64,000 nt of DNA. It comes from Candidatus Haliotispira prima. GTDB lineage: Bacteria; Spirochaetota; Spirochaetia; SP-2023. The translations under genes were made by a program, and so were the position numbers. The stretch lies in NCBI GenBank assembly GCA_029867005.1, contig CP123443.1, positions 186,001 through 250,000 on the forward strand, written 5' to 3'. Of the stretch, positions 37,124 to 46,020 are shown one piece after another (the stretch's first letter is position 1; each line of letters opens with the position of its first letter). Below the pieces are notes generated by a model that saw only the letters and a list, made by a program, of their open reading frames with translations, made no database searches and was not told the origin of the DNA.

Positions 37124-40100
37124 ATGCACGATACACAGCTTTTACAGCGTTTTATAGAAAACACTTTTTACGCTCAGGAACTTTTAGATAGCGGCAGATT
37201 CTACCAGTCTCTGCGGCCACTGCGTGGCCAGGCGGGTGATGCCTTTGACTGGCTCAGGGAGAATTTTGACCTTGGACGTATGGCCGGCTGGAATGAAAGC
37301 CAATTGGAACAGCAGTTTTTGTTTCCTTTTTACAAAGAGCTGGGTTGCGCCGCTATGGTACAGGACGGGCTAAGCTTCCAAGGCAAACACCATAAACTGG
37401 ATGCGGTGATATTTGCCGGCGAAGACGAACTGCGCCGGTATGAGGAACAACAGGCACAACAGGGCAGGGGGGCAAATGCCATCTATCAATCCCCCCCAAG
37501 GATTATTGCCGAACACAAGCAGTACGGTATCGCCATTGATAACAACAAGGTAAAGGATAATCCGCACCACCAATTGATGCAGTACCTAAGCACCTATCGG
37601 GTGAACTGGGGCTTTTTGACTAATGGCCGCTTTTGGCGTTTTTATGATGTGACCAAACCGACGGCAAACAAAATTTACTACCAAATTGACTTAGCGGCAT
37701 TACTGGGCAAAAACCTTCCGGAAGAGGAGGGGAATGCGGGACTGTTTCCTGAAACACCGTTTACGGAGGAGCAATCCAGAGAGTACTTTTTGTATTTTTA
37801 TGGGGTCTTTAGTGCGGCAGCGCGCTTTGAAAAGCGCACGGTTGAGCGTGAGGTGGATGGAGAAAGGAAAAATGTATTCGCAACAATTCAGGAAGACTTG
37901 GACTTCCTCAGTGAGGAAGCCCGGAAAACCACGCGAAACAGTCTGAGTGAATCAATCTACAGCAAAGAAAACTCTATTGTGGAGCTTGTGGGCCTGGCCC
38001 TACACAAATTATATCCGCAGGAACCTTTAGGAAATCTTTTTAATCAGTCTGTGATACTGGCACTGCGATTGTTGTTTATTGCCTATTTTGAACAGAAACA
38101 CTGGAGCCTGCTGAGCCGGCATGAGCACTATACCAAGTTTAGTTTGCGGAGAATTGCGGAGAGTCTGGTTTTACAAAGTGGCAGAGAGGGTGAGAGAAGG
38201 TGGGAAGAGAAAGACTATGTCGATGTGAAGGAGCTGTTCCGACATTTGGAAAAGGGCAATGAAGACCGAAGTATCCCGCTGTTTAACGGCGGCTTGTTTG
38301 CCCGGGACCAAGCGCCGCTGTTGGACAATGCCAAACTGCTTGGCAAAGATGATCTGCGCCGCATTTTGGCTGCATTGTACGGATATGACAGAGAGGCCCA
38401 CAAAGAGAAATTGCCTCGGAGTTTGATAGGGCTTACGGTACAGGACTTAGGGGAGATCTATGAGAGTTTGCTGGAATACCGCTTTCGTGTGGAAAGCTTT
38501 GATCTGGTTTGGCTGTTCTACCGGGAACACGGCAAAAATATTGAGGGGTATTTTGACAGCGGTGAGGCGGCTCAAATAGGGGGACGGGCGAAGAAGGCCG
38601 CAGAAAAGGCCGCCAAATCGGCAAAAGTGAAAGGCAAAAAAGTTGAGCGAAAAGAATTGGAGTGTGAGATTTATGATTCGAGAGAAATCCCCAAGGGGCA
38701 GTTGTTCTTAGTTAATGGCTCCATGCAGCGTAAGATTACGGCCAGTTATTATACCCCGGTCATTCTGAGCAGGCCCTTGGTCGAGGCGGCCTTAGATAAG
38801 GTTTGCCCGCCCCCGCCGGATGACGGTGAGGGCTATGAGCCCCGCAACCCTTTACATCTTAAGGTTTTGGATAATGCCTGCGGCAGCGGGCACTTTCTGG
38901 TCGATTTTCTGGACGGGCTGACGCGCAGAATATTGGAGCGTATTGAACTGTATGCCGATTTGGCGCAGGAATTAGAGGGGGAAGTACAGCAGGTCCAACA
39001 GCAGGTCAAACAATATATAGATGATTATGAGGTCGATGAACTCCTTGTATTAAAACGATTGCTGATGAAAAAGATTATTTTTGGCGTGGATATGAACCCG
39101 CTGGCCGTAGAGTTGACCTGTCTTTCTCTGTGGCTGGATACCTTTATTTTTGGCACGCCGTTGAGTTTTATCGGCCACCATATCAAGTGCGGCAATGCGC
39201 TGATGGGCAGTAGGTTTGAACAGGCCCGGGGCCTGTTGGGACAGGAAGATTTGTTTACGAATACGATCGATGAGCAGCTTGGCCTGTTGCAAACGGCCTA
39301 CCAAAAATTAGACCATATCAACGATGTCACTCCGGAAGAAGTGGAGGCATCCAAGCAGATTTTTGAGCAGATAAACAAAGAAGTGAGAAGTTTGCGCCGT
39401 TTGCTGGATTTGGTAACTTGCTATCAGTGGCAGCAGGGTTTGACTAAAGACAAGTTGGCGGACTCTTTTTTGCCGCAGCCCGAAAGTTTGCCGGATGCCC
39501 AAGGTTCTCAAAGTTCTCAAAGTTCTCAAAGTTCTCAAGATTCCCAAGCAGAACAGAACAAAGCGGCGGATAAAAGTTCCGCGTTTTCCCGGGGTTTTTC
39601 TGCGGTGCGCGATGATTTGAAGAATTGGCTGGAACAGCCATCCAAAGAACAGATTGGTTTTGCCGCACTGGAAACGATGGCCCAACGGTTTCAGTTCTTT
39701 CACTATGAGCTGGAATTCCCGGAAGCGTTCGCGCCGAAACTGGCGAAGGAGCAGCAGGGCTTTGATATCGTGATTGGCAACCCGCCTTGGGACAAAGTCA
39801 AGTTAGCCGAAGATGATTTTTTCCCGCAATATATCAGCAATTACCGCAGTTTGAGCAAAGAGAAGAAAAACGAATTTATTAGCCTGCGTATGCTGAACCG
39901 TGAAACCAAAGATGCTTTTGAGGCCGTTCAGACTGCGGCCAAGCGTTTTGCGGCCTATTACAAGGGTCGCTTTCCTTTGAATGCCGGCAGTGGTGATACC
40001 AATCTGTTCCGCTTGTTTATGGAGCAGAATCTGGGCTTGCTGGCCCAAGGTGCCAGCCTAAATTACCTGACACCCAGTGCCTGGAGCTATGAACTGGGCA

Positions 40101-41452
40101 GTGAAGCCCTGCGCAAAGAGATTTTGTCAAAGTACCGTATCGGCTTCTTCTATCAGTTTGAGAACCGCAGAAATTTGTTTCCTGCGATAGACAGCCGCAT
40201 GAAATTTGCCATTTTTCAGATCTTCAAAGAAGCCCCTGCCGAGAGCATCCCCTGTCGTTTCATGCTGCAAAGGCCGGAGGAATTGGAACAGGAAGCGGAA
40301 GAGGAAAACAGCCGGTCCGCCATAGATTATCCGGTACAGTTGATCCGGGAACTGGACAGCGAGCAATGGAGCTTGCTGGAAGTCCGTGACCCAAAGGCTT
40401 TGGATATTGCCAAAAAGCTCTATGCCAAAGGGAGTGCCTTAGCCCCGGACTACTTGGATTTCCATAATGAACTGCATATGACCATGGACAGCGACTTGTT
40501 CCGTGAAGGTGTGAGGCCGGGCTACGATGAGGGAAATTATATCCCTCTGTATCAGGGCAAACATATCCACCAGTTTAATCAGGTTTTTGCGCGGCCCTTT
40601 GAATACCATTTAGAACAGCAAGCCGTGGAAGAACGGCTACAGAGTAAGGAAATTCACCGCATGACCAAGGCACTGGGCAACGCCGCCGGGCTGAAAAAAC
40701 TGGGGTTGCATAAAGAAACGCTAAAACCATTCCACGCGTTTAACTACCAAAGGCCGCGTTTGGCCTTCCGAAAGGTTGCCCGCAATACGGATGAGCGCAC
40801 TGTAATAATGGCCTTATTGCCGCCAAAAGTAAGTGCCGGTGACGGTTTATATCTTAATTTTCCCTACCGCTATAGCGGAGGGAAGAAAGGGCAGGTACTG
40901 CGCGCAGAAGAGCCGATGGACAAGCTCCTGTGGATTATGGCTCTGTCGAATAGTTTAGCACTGGATTTTATCGCCAGGCTCTTTGTCGATATGAATGTAA
41001 ATAAAACCTACTTTGTGCGTCTGCCCTTTGTCCAGCCCGTCCCGGAGCAACTACAAAAAGACCCGTACCGCCAAATTGTCGGCCTGAGCGCGCGTCTGGT
41101 ATTGGCCCATGATGTAAAGGGCACCATGGCCGCTGCCGTACCGGACCTGCACGGACTGGCCAAGCTGTACACCGGCCCCAAAAGCCACATCGAATTGCCC
41201 CCACACCCGGAAAACCATCCCCCGCAAACCACCAAAGATGAAAGCCTGCTAACCCAATGGCACGGCCGGCAGGACGTGCTGCGCGTAGAATTAGACATTG
41301 CGGTGGCCCGGCTCTATGGCCTAAATACCGAAGACATGCAACACATCCTCGGAAATTTCCCCCTTGTGCGCAGTAAACACCTCAACTACTGCGGCCTGCT
41401 CCGGGCCGAACTCCCCGGCTTGGACGCAGAAAGCGAAGACACAAAAAGCTAA
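37124..41452 (+). CDS. Large single-chain type IIG-like restriction enzyme/DNA methyltransferase
   Basis: 1442 aa from ATG 37124 (GGAG upstream); in-frame ATG 37118 and TTG 37106 lie just before. Residues 50-200 form a nuclease-like domain with DAVIF then IIAEHKQYG, a plausible PD-(D/E)xK core (D...ExK). A helical region precedes the Eco57I-type methyltransferase: TASYYTP at about 543, motif I VLDNACGSGHFLVDF (about 582-596), then NPPWD (about 885). The C-terminal part should hold target recognition (SLNYLTPSAWSYELGS, YQGKHIHQF). Such proteins cut and methylate as one chain; a BREX PglX-type role is less likely since no other BREX genes are seen. Contains a 9-bp tandem repeat near residue 795. 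Confidence 0.82.
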   Translation: MHDTQLLQRFIENTFYAQELLDSGRFYQSLRPLRGQAGDAFDWLRENFDLGRMAGWNESQLEQQFLFPFYKELGCAAMVQDGLSFQGKHHKLDAVIFAGEDELRRYEEQQAQQGRGANAIYQSPPRIIAEHKQYGIAIDNNKVKDNPHHQLMQYLSTYRVNWGFLTNGRFWRFYDVTKPTANKIYYQIDLAALLGKNLPEEEGNAGLFPETPFTEEQSREYFLYFYGVFSAAARFEKRTVEREVDGERKNVFATIQEDLDFLSEEARKTTRNSLSESIYSKENSIVELVGLALHKLYPQEPLGNLFNQSVILALRLLFIAYFEQKHWSLLSRHEHYTKFSLRRIAESLVLQSGREGERRWEEKDYVDVKELFRHLEKGNEDRSIPLFNGGLFARDQAPLLDNAKLLGKDDLRRILAALYGYDREAHKEKLPRSLIGLTVQDLGEIYESLLEYRFRVESFDLVWLFYREHGKNIEGYFDSGEAAQIGGRAKKAAEKAAKSAKVKGKKVERKELECEIYDSREIPKGQLFLVNGSMQRKITASYYTPVILSRPLVEAALDKVCPPPPDDGEGYEPRNPLHLKVLDNACGSGHFLVDFLDGLTRRILERIELYADLAQELEGEVQQVQQQVKQYIDDYEVDELLVLKRLLMKKIIFGVDMNPLAVELTCLSLWLDTFIFGTPLSFIGHHIKCGNALMGSRFEQARGLLGQEDLFTNTIDEQLGLLQTAYQKLDHINDVTPEEVEASKQIFEQINKEVRSLRRLLDLVTCYQWQQGLTKDKLADSFLPQPESLPDAQGSQSSQSSQSSQDSQAEQNKAADKSSAFSRGFSAVRDDLKNWLEQPSKEQIGFAALETMAQRFQFFHYELEFPEAFAPKLAKEQQGFDIVIGNPPWDKVKLAEDDFFPQYISNYRSLSKEKKNEFISLRMLNRETKDAFEAVQTAAKRFAAYYKGRFPLNAGSGDTNLFRLFMEQNLGLLAQGASLNYLTPSAWSYELGSEALRKEILSKYRIGFFYQFENRRNLFPAIDSRMKFAIFQIFKEAPAESIPCRFMLQRPEELEQEAEEENSRSAIDYPVQLIRELDSEQWSLLEVRDPKALDIAKKLYAKGSALAPDYLDFHNELHMTMDSDLFREGVRPGYDEGNYIPLYQGKHIHQFNQVFARPFEYHLEQQAVEERLQSKEIHRMTKALGNAAGLKKLGLHKETLKPFHAFNYQRPRLAFRKVARNTDERTVIMALLPPKVSAGDGLYLNFPYRYSGGKKGQVLRAEEPMDKLLWIMALSNSLALDFIARLFVDMNVNKTYFVRLPFVQPVPEQLQKDPYRQIVGLSARLVLAHDVKGTMAAAVPDLHGLAKLYTGPKSHIELPPHPENHPPQTTKDESLLTQWHGRQDVLRVELDIAVARLYGLNTEDMQHILGNFPLVRSKHLNYCGLLRAELPGLDAESEDTKS
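39505..39540 (+). repeat. 9-bp tandem repeat within the type IIG gene
   Basis: Three exact copies of TTCTCAAAG and a fourth ending AGA, encoding repeated Ser-Gln-Ser. Located between the methyltransferase motif I and motif IV parts. Copy changes would keep the frame but alter linker length. Confidence 0.85.
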
Positions 41453-41518
41453 GGCACGGCGGACAAAGGCGTATAAGACAAAGGGCGCACGGAACAAAGG
41501 CAAAAGAGACAAAGGCAC

Positions 41519-41720
41519 AAAAAAAGAGCCCCGGCATTAATGCCGAGGCCGGGCCAGTCCACATAGGGAGCTGGGGTAGTTAGGCTGCATTATAATGGTA
41601 AAAAATATTAGGTCAAGTAAATATTCTAAAATGGTATAAAGTTAAAAAAGAGGGTGGAATAGTGGGGCTTGTAATGGACTCAAATGCCGCATTTGAGTCA
41701 CGGCAAAATGTAGCTGTGTA
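41519..41720 (+). repeat. Direct repeat, copy 1
   Basis: Matches 41733-41935 at offset 214-215 with scattered substitutions, most of them between the palindrome and the start region. Contains the palindrome GCCCCGGCATTAATGCC with one mismatch in the right arm, an A+T-rich tract, and a dead copy of the NYN gene start. Confidence 0.85.
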
Positions 41721-41721
41721 A
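41662..41721 (+). pseudogene. Truncated duplicate of the NYN gene start (19 codons)
   Basis: Reads GTG GGG CTT GTA ATG and encodes a 19-residue peptide matching the first 19 residues of the NYN protein with three changes, then hits TAA at 41719-41721 exactly where the duplication ends. It has the same GAGGG ribosome site, so it may be translated as a leader peptide. It also contains a perfect 10-bp inverted repeat at 41677-41699. Confidence 0.75.
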
Positions 41722-41732
41722 ACGCAAGGCAG

Positions 41733-41935
41733 AAAAAAAGAGCCCCGGCATTAATGCCGGGGCCGGGCCAGTCCACATAGGGAGCTGGGGTAGTTGGGCC
41801 ATATTATAAAAGTATAAAGTATTAGGTCAAGTAAAATATACGAAAATGGTATAAAGTTAAAAAAGAGGGTGGAATAGTGGGGCTTGTAATGGAATCAAAT
41901 GCAGCATTTGAGTTACGGCAAAAGGTAGCTGTGTA
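41733..41935 (+). repeat. Direct repeat, copy 2
   Basis: Second copy of the leader. Its palindrome at 41742-41763 (GCCCCGGCAT-TA-ATGCCGGGGC) is perfect. Preceded by seven A residues, it would act as an intrinsic terminator on the minus strand rather than the plus strand. Confidence 0.85.
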
Positions 41936-42527
41936 CATAGATGGTTTTAACTTGTATTACGGAATAAAATCACTGAACAAAGCCCGACTGAAATGGCTTG
42001 ACGTGTATCTACTGGCGCAAAACTTTATGAAGCCGAATATGCATCTTACTTCTGTAAATTACTTTACTTCTCGCATAAAAGGTACAAAGAAAGAGGCGAT
42101 CCTGCGACAGCAAGTTTATCTGGCTGCTTTGAAGGTTCATTCACCGGAACTTTTTATCGAATATGGCAAATTTCTCTCGAAGGACATCAAGTGCCCACAT
42201 TGTGATTGTTATAGCGAGAGATTTGAAGAAAAGAGAACGGATGTCAATATTGCCTGTCGTATGCTGTCTGATATCTATAAAAATAAAATGGATACAATAA
42301 TATTGGTTAGCGGTGATAGTGATTTCTATATGCCCGTTAAGATCGCTCGAGAGTTAAACAAGCATGTTATAGTTGCAATGCCACCAAAACGCAAAAGTAA
42401 AGACTTGGAAAACACGGCCAATAACTGCTTTAGTATTAATGAAACTATGCTGCGAAAGGCCCTCTTACCACAAACGATACAAGACTCAAAAGGCCATAAA
42501 ATAACCCAACCTGTCCATTGGACGTAA
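41877..42527 (+). CDS. NYN domain (LabA/DUF88, PIN-like) putative RNase
   Basis: 216 aa from GTG 41877 (GAGGG upstream); ATG at 41889 is the alternative. NYN fold hallmarks are VYIDGFNLYYGI (Asp22) and LVSGDSDFYMPV, with further acidic residues at KRTDVNIACRMLSD, the usual metal-binding set of PIN-like nucleases. A CPHCDC segment in the middle may bind zinc. Such proteins are predicted endoribonucleases and are frequent in defence islands; the target here is unknown. Downstream Fic gene follows in 45 bases, so the two may be co-transcribed. Confidence 0.8.
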   Translation: MGLVMESNAAFELRQKVAVYIDGFNLYYGIKSLNKARLKWLDVYLLAQNFMKPNMHLTSVNYFTSRIKGTKKEAILRQQVYLAALKVHSPELFIEYGKFLSKDIKCPHCDCYSERFEEKRTDVNIACRMLSDIYKNKMDTIILVSGDSDFYMPVKIARELNKHVIVAMPPKRKSKDLENTANNCFSINETMLRKALLPQTIQDSKGHKITQPVHWT

Positions 42528-42571
42528 GCACCGGATGTAACCGGCATTGTCGATGTGAGGAGCTTATAAAG

Positions 42572-43675
42572 ATGAAACCTTACGAACCCAGGGAACTACC
42601 TTTGGAAGGCTTAGACTATCAACGCCTGTTTGCATTGGTCGGTGATGCCAATACCGAATTAGGCCGCTATGACGGTTTACTGCAAGGTATTGTGAATCCC
42701 AAAATTATGCTTTCTCCTTTAACCAATGAGGAGGCTGTGCTTTCTTCCCGAATTGAAGGCACACAAGCCACTGTTGATGAAGTGTTGGAACAGAAAGCAG
42801 GTATTATTAAAGAAGGGGAAAAAGCCACAGATATTCAGGAAATCCTCAATTATCGTAAGGCTTTACGCTCTGCCCATGATCACTTGAGCGATTACCCTCT
42901 AACTCTCTCTTTTGTGCGTGAACTACACAAGATTCTAATGAATAGTGTGCGTGGACAGAATAAGATGCCGGGTGAATTCCGCAAGGATCAGAATTGGATT
43001 GGTAAATACGGATGCACGATTGAACAAGCAGAATTTGTCCCTCCAAACCCATTCCGGTTACGAGATCATTTGGAAGATTGGCAAAAATATATGGAAAGCA
43101 ATGACATCGATCTCTTACTGCAAACCGCCATTATTCATGCCCAATTTGAGCTTATTCATCCTTTCAAGGATGGCAATGGACGTATCGGTCGCATTTTAAT
43201 TCCACTTTTTCTTTACAGAAAGAAAAAAATCTCCCAACCGGTGTTCTATTTGAGTTCGTATTTGGAAGAGAATCGGGAAGAATATTACGCTCGGCTTCAA
43301 AACATTTCTCGTGGAGGGGACTGGAACGGCTGGATTGCATTTTTCCTGAAGGCCATCAGAGAGCAGGCGAAGAGCAATAATGCCAAGGTAAAAAAGATTA
43401 TAGGACTGTATGAGTCCATGAAAGATCGAATCCATGAGATCACTCATTCGCAATATACCTTACACCTGCTCGATGCCATTTTTGATCAACCTATCTTTAA
43501 GACCAGCGATTTTGTCAAACGTACAGGTCTCCATAAACAGACTGCAATGGGATTGCTCAGTCAGCTAAAAACAGCAGGTATTTTAAAAGATCTTCGTCCC
43601 GGAAGTGGCCGGCGTGCAGCAATCCTTGGCTTTCCCGAACTTCTGAATATTGCCGAAGGGAGAAAAATTTTGTAA
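42572..43675 (+). CDS. Fic family AMP-transferase, class II with N-terminal inhibitory helix
   Basis: 367 aa from ATG 42572 with GAGG upstream. Complete active-site motif HPFKDGNGRIGR begins at His196, so AMPylation activity is expected. N-terminal inhibitory motif SSRIEGT (residues 58-64) provides the Glu that blocks ATP, as in class II Fic proteins, so it regulates itself without an antitoxin gene. The C-terminal 60 residues look like a winged helix (KTSDFVKRTGLHKQTAMGLL), common in this subgroup, suggesting DNA binding. Modifies target proteins on Ser, Thr or Tyr. Last gene of the defence island. Confidence 0.9.
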   Translation: MKPYEPRELPLEGLDYQRLFALVGDANTELGRYDGLLQGIVNPKIMLSPLTNEEAVLSSRIEGTQATVDEVLEQKAGIIKEGEKATDIQEILNYRKALRSAHDHLSDYPLTLSFVRELHKILMNSVRGQNKMPGEFRKDQNWIGKYGCTIEQAEFVPPNPFRLRDHLEDWQKYMESNDIDLLLQTAIIHAQFELIHPFKDGNGRIGRILIPLFLYRKKKISQPVFYLSSYLEENREEYYARLQNISRGGDWNGWIAFFLKAIREQAKSNNAKVKKIIGLYESMKDRIHEITHSQYTLHLLDAIFDQPIFKTSDFVKRTGLHKQTAMGLLSQLKTAGILKDLRPGSGRRAAILGFPELLNIAEGRKIL

Positions 43676-44057
43676 ATAACTTTGTGTATCGTCCGGCATT
43701 CATTAATTGTTTTGTGTATCGTAAAAGTCGATTTTCAGTACACAAAATAATTTATGGCTTACAGAATGGTCACAAAGAGGTTTGTGATTATTGACGCAAG
43801 ACGCGAAAACCGGAACGCCCGAGACGTGATAACCCCCTTCTCCATCACTTTCCTATTTGGAAAGTACCGCTGCGGAACTCTCGCCTAACGAAGGCCGATC
43901 TGTGATTAGGGAGGAATTGGGTAGGAATGGAGTAGGGACGGGGTATATATATCGGACAGGCACACTCACAAGACGTGACAAGCACCCCCGGTCGATTCTC
44001 TCTCGATCAGGGGTGCTTGCGAGCGTTTAAGACGTGCTGCGGAGGACGCGGCCCGCC
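43676..44057. other. Junction between defence island and Mu-like element
   Basis: About 380 bases without a gene. The transition from island to element should be here, but no transposon end sequence or short target duplication can be identified without the other end. A strong hairpin lies at 43980-44018. The run TATATATATCGG near 43943 is A+T rich. Confidence 0.4.
43980..44018 (-). terminator. Long hairpin downstream of the tail operon
   Basis: AAGCACCCC (43980-43988) pairs with GGGGTGCTT (44010-44018), with inner GGTCGA/TCGATC extending the stem. It lies 39 bases past the stop of the last tail gene on the minus strand and is likely the late transcript end, although no T run follows. Confidence 0.5.
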
Positions 44058-44732
44058 TTAAACGTAGACCTGTTCCACAATCAGGTGTGCGGGGAGCAGG
44101 CTCTTGATCGTTTGAATCTCGTACAGCGATACATTTGTAATTACTTCTATATCCGCATAGCTCTGCCACAGCCGTTCACCGTAATAGAGATTGCCCAACC
44201 GGGCTACTTTCTGGGAATCGATCTGCTCTTTCAGCACCTTAAAGTCCGTCCGCTTCGAACTAATGTTCATCCTGCGATGCAAGCCGTGCGCCGAGCCCCA
44301 CAGTCTTTCACCGCAATGCATCCGGCCAAAGGTCGGCCCGATGACCCCGTCAGCGGGAACAATCGGCTTGAACACCAGCTTGTAGTTCATCATCTCCGCG
44401 ATGGCGGAAATACCGCTCTCCGTGCTTGCGTGTTTGCCGGTTAACGCGGCCACGGTCCGTGCCCGTTGGATCTTTTTGCGGCCCTCCAACAGGCTGGTTC
44501 CCGTGGCACTGACCCAATCATCCAGGGTTTTATCGGCGGTGAGCGGGCCGGCCTCGGCAATGACTTCCTGCAATCGGGCCTCTAAAGCGGTAAATTCTTC
44601 GGCCCAAACCTCACAGAGACGGTACAACTCCCCGTCCGTATTTTTCCGCTCTTCATCCCACAGGGAGCCTTGGGGCAGCAGGGCGAGCAGGGCATCCCGA
44701 TACTGCTCCGTCGTGCGAAGATCTAGACCCAT
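44058..44732 (-). CDS. Phage baseplate protein, Mu gp48-like (YmfQ/DUF2313)
   Basis: 224 aa. DUF2313 signature near the start: EQYRDALLALLPQGSLWDEE, then LCEVWAEEFTALEARL and LDDWVSATGTSLLEG. Forms part of the baseplate wedge at the tail tip of contractile phages. Last gene of the minus-strand tail operon, overlapping the gp47-like gene by ten bases. Unlike Mu, no tail-fibre gene follows it; the fibres sit earlier in the operon. Confidence 0.88.
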   Translation of the reverse strand: MGLDLRTTEQYRDALLALLPQGSLWDEERKNTDGELYRLCEVWAEEFTALEARLQEVIAEAGPLTADKTLDDWVSATGTSLLEGRKKIQRARTVAALTGKHASTESGISAIAEMMNYKLVFKPIVPADGVIGPTFGRMHCGERLWGSAHGLHRRMNISSKRTDFKVLKEQIDSQKVARLGNLYYGERLWQSYADIEVITNVSLYEIQTIKSLLPAHLIVEQVYV

Positions 44733-45766
44733 TGTACCGCTCCAAAATTGGGAACCTTGCGCTGGGAGGTTCGGATATCGCTGCCCGGAGCGAGAATGGC
44801 CACTCTGTTAAGGCCCTGAACGCTTTTTTCCAACTGCTCTTTGAGCTTGCTCAGGGCGATGTTGGCCTGCGGCTTTTGTCGATCCCTGACGTAGGTTTGT
44901 ATGGCATTCTTTACAGCTTGGCGCAAGTCGGGCGTATCGGGTGTAATCGAGAGCCGAAAATCCACCGTGGACACCTCGGCCCGCAGTACTTCCACCAGCA
45001 CCCCGACCAGTTTATTGCGCTCTAACGCCGTGCGGACATTTTCCAGGGCCCCGTCGGAGACATCAGCCAATTCCCGGCCCGTCACCAGAACACCCAGCAC
45101 GGCCTTGTTCTCAAAATTGGGAACTTCCCAGGCGCGGACGACCTCGGGGCCGGAATCGACAGCCCAAACTGCATAATCGCCGCGTTTGCCGTATAAGGTG
45201 CCCCGCCGCTGAATAGTCTCCAGGGCCCGGGCCCGGTACTCTGCGTCCGTTTCGCTGTCCGTGCCACCCGTGGCACTCACCAGGACGTTCTTTGTCATGC
45301 CGGCAATGGCCGTCTCCCACAGCCCTTTCTCACCTTCGGTGTTGGCCGCCGTGCCGCCGTCTACAGCCTGAACCGTCACGATCCGGTTGGCCCCAACCAG
45401 CTTCACCTCGGAGAGTGTCCGGTAGCGTTGGCCGTTGTTCGCAGCGATGACGCTGTCTTTGGGGATGAGGCTGCCGACCCGGCCCGAAACGGAGGCCGTG
45501 CCCTTGGCCCGTTTTGTAACCAAACGGGGCAAGGGCCGCCAGTCGAGCAGATTGTCGAGATATCGGCCCTCTGCGGTCTGGGGAAAGAGCTGGCGCGTGT
45601 GCCAGTCGATCATGCCGTAGGCCAAGTGCATGGCGTTGGCGTGCATCCGGGCCATGACCTCCAGAATACCCTTGCCCGTAGGGTTTCCGGGTTCCACTTC
45701 GGGGAATTTGGCGTGAATCCGGGCCAGATTGCGCTGCTCTAAAGTTTCAAGTGTAGGAAAATCCAT
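44723..45766 (-). CDS. Baseplate J-like protein (Mu gp47)
   Basis: 347 aa. Baseplate_J signature: GTASVSGRVGSLIPKDSVIA, YRTLSEVKLVGANRIVTVQA and TAANTEGEKGLW, then ALETIQRRGTLYGKRGDYAVWA. Wedge component of contractile tails. Two bases separate it from the gp46-like gene. Length is normal for the family. Confidence 0.92.
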   Translation of the reverse strand: MDFPTLETLEQRNLARIHAKFPEVEPGNPTGKGILEVMARMHANAMHLAYGMIDWHTRQLFPQTAEGRYLDNLLDWRPLPRLVTKRAKGTASVSGRVGSLIPKDSVIAANNGQRYRTLSEVKLVGANRIVTVQAVDGGTAANTEGEKGLWETAIAGMTKNVLVSATGGTDSETDAEYRARALETIQRRGTLYGKRGDYAVWAVDSGPEVVRAWEVPNFENKAVLGVLVTGRELADVSDGALENVRTALERNKLVGVLVEVLRAEVSTVDFRLSITPDTPDLRQAVKNAIQTYVRDRQKPQANIALSKLKEQLEKSVQGLNRVAILAPGSDIRTSQRKVPNFGAVQWV

Positions 45767-45768
45767 CG

Positions 45769-46020
45769 TTATACATCCTTCTCTGTAATGCGGTAGCGGA
45801 ACTCGCTGCCTTCCTGCCAGGTTTCCGGCTCCACGGGTAAATGAGCTACGGCATCAAGCAGGCTCTTGCGCAGTACTTGGTAGTTTTCGCGGCTGGTTTT
45901 GAACTGATTGACCTTGTGCAATTCGCTGCCTAAGGAAGGGTCGGCAAACCAGTCCCCCAGCCGGGTTTGAATGGCAATTTCAGCCTGCTGAGCAAGTGTG
46001 GGCTTCGTGATAGAGATCAT
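45769..46020 (-). CDS. GPW/gp25-like baseplate protein (Mu gp46)
   Basis: 83 aa. Lysozyme-like gp25 wedge family, recognised by AIQTRLGDWFADPSLGSELH and position between gp45 and gp47 homologues. Start overlaps the gp45-like stop by four bases. Slightly shorter than Mu gp46 (about 140 aa). Confidence 0.78.
   Translation of the reverse strand: MISITKPTLAQQAEIAIQTRLGDWFADPSLGSELHKVNQFKTSRENYQVLRKSLLDAVAHLPVEPETWQEGSEFRYRITEKDV

Larger units (their letters stand above)
41453..41876. other. Intergenic region made of a duplicated leader
   Basis: The 424 bases before the NYN gene consist mostly of two copies of one sequence of about 203 bases. Each copy carries a palindrome, an A+T-rich probable promoter zone (GGTATAAAG) and the first codons of the NYN gene. 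The short start 41453-41518 is rich in GGC/AAAGG repeats. Confidence 0.7.

Noticed and set aside
37124-41452. BREX (PglX) system
   Set aside because: No brxA, brxB, brxC, pglZ or brxL gene is present and the protein has its own nuclease-like domain.
42572-43675. Fic toxin with separate antitoxin
   Set aside because: The inhibitory motif SSRIEGT is inside the same protein; the neighbour upstream is a nuclease, not a FicA-like antitoxin.
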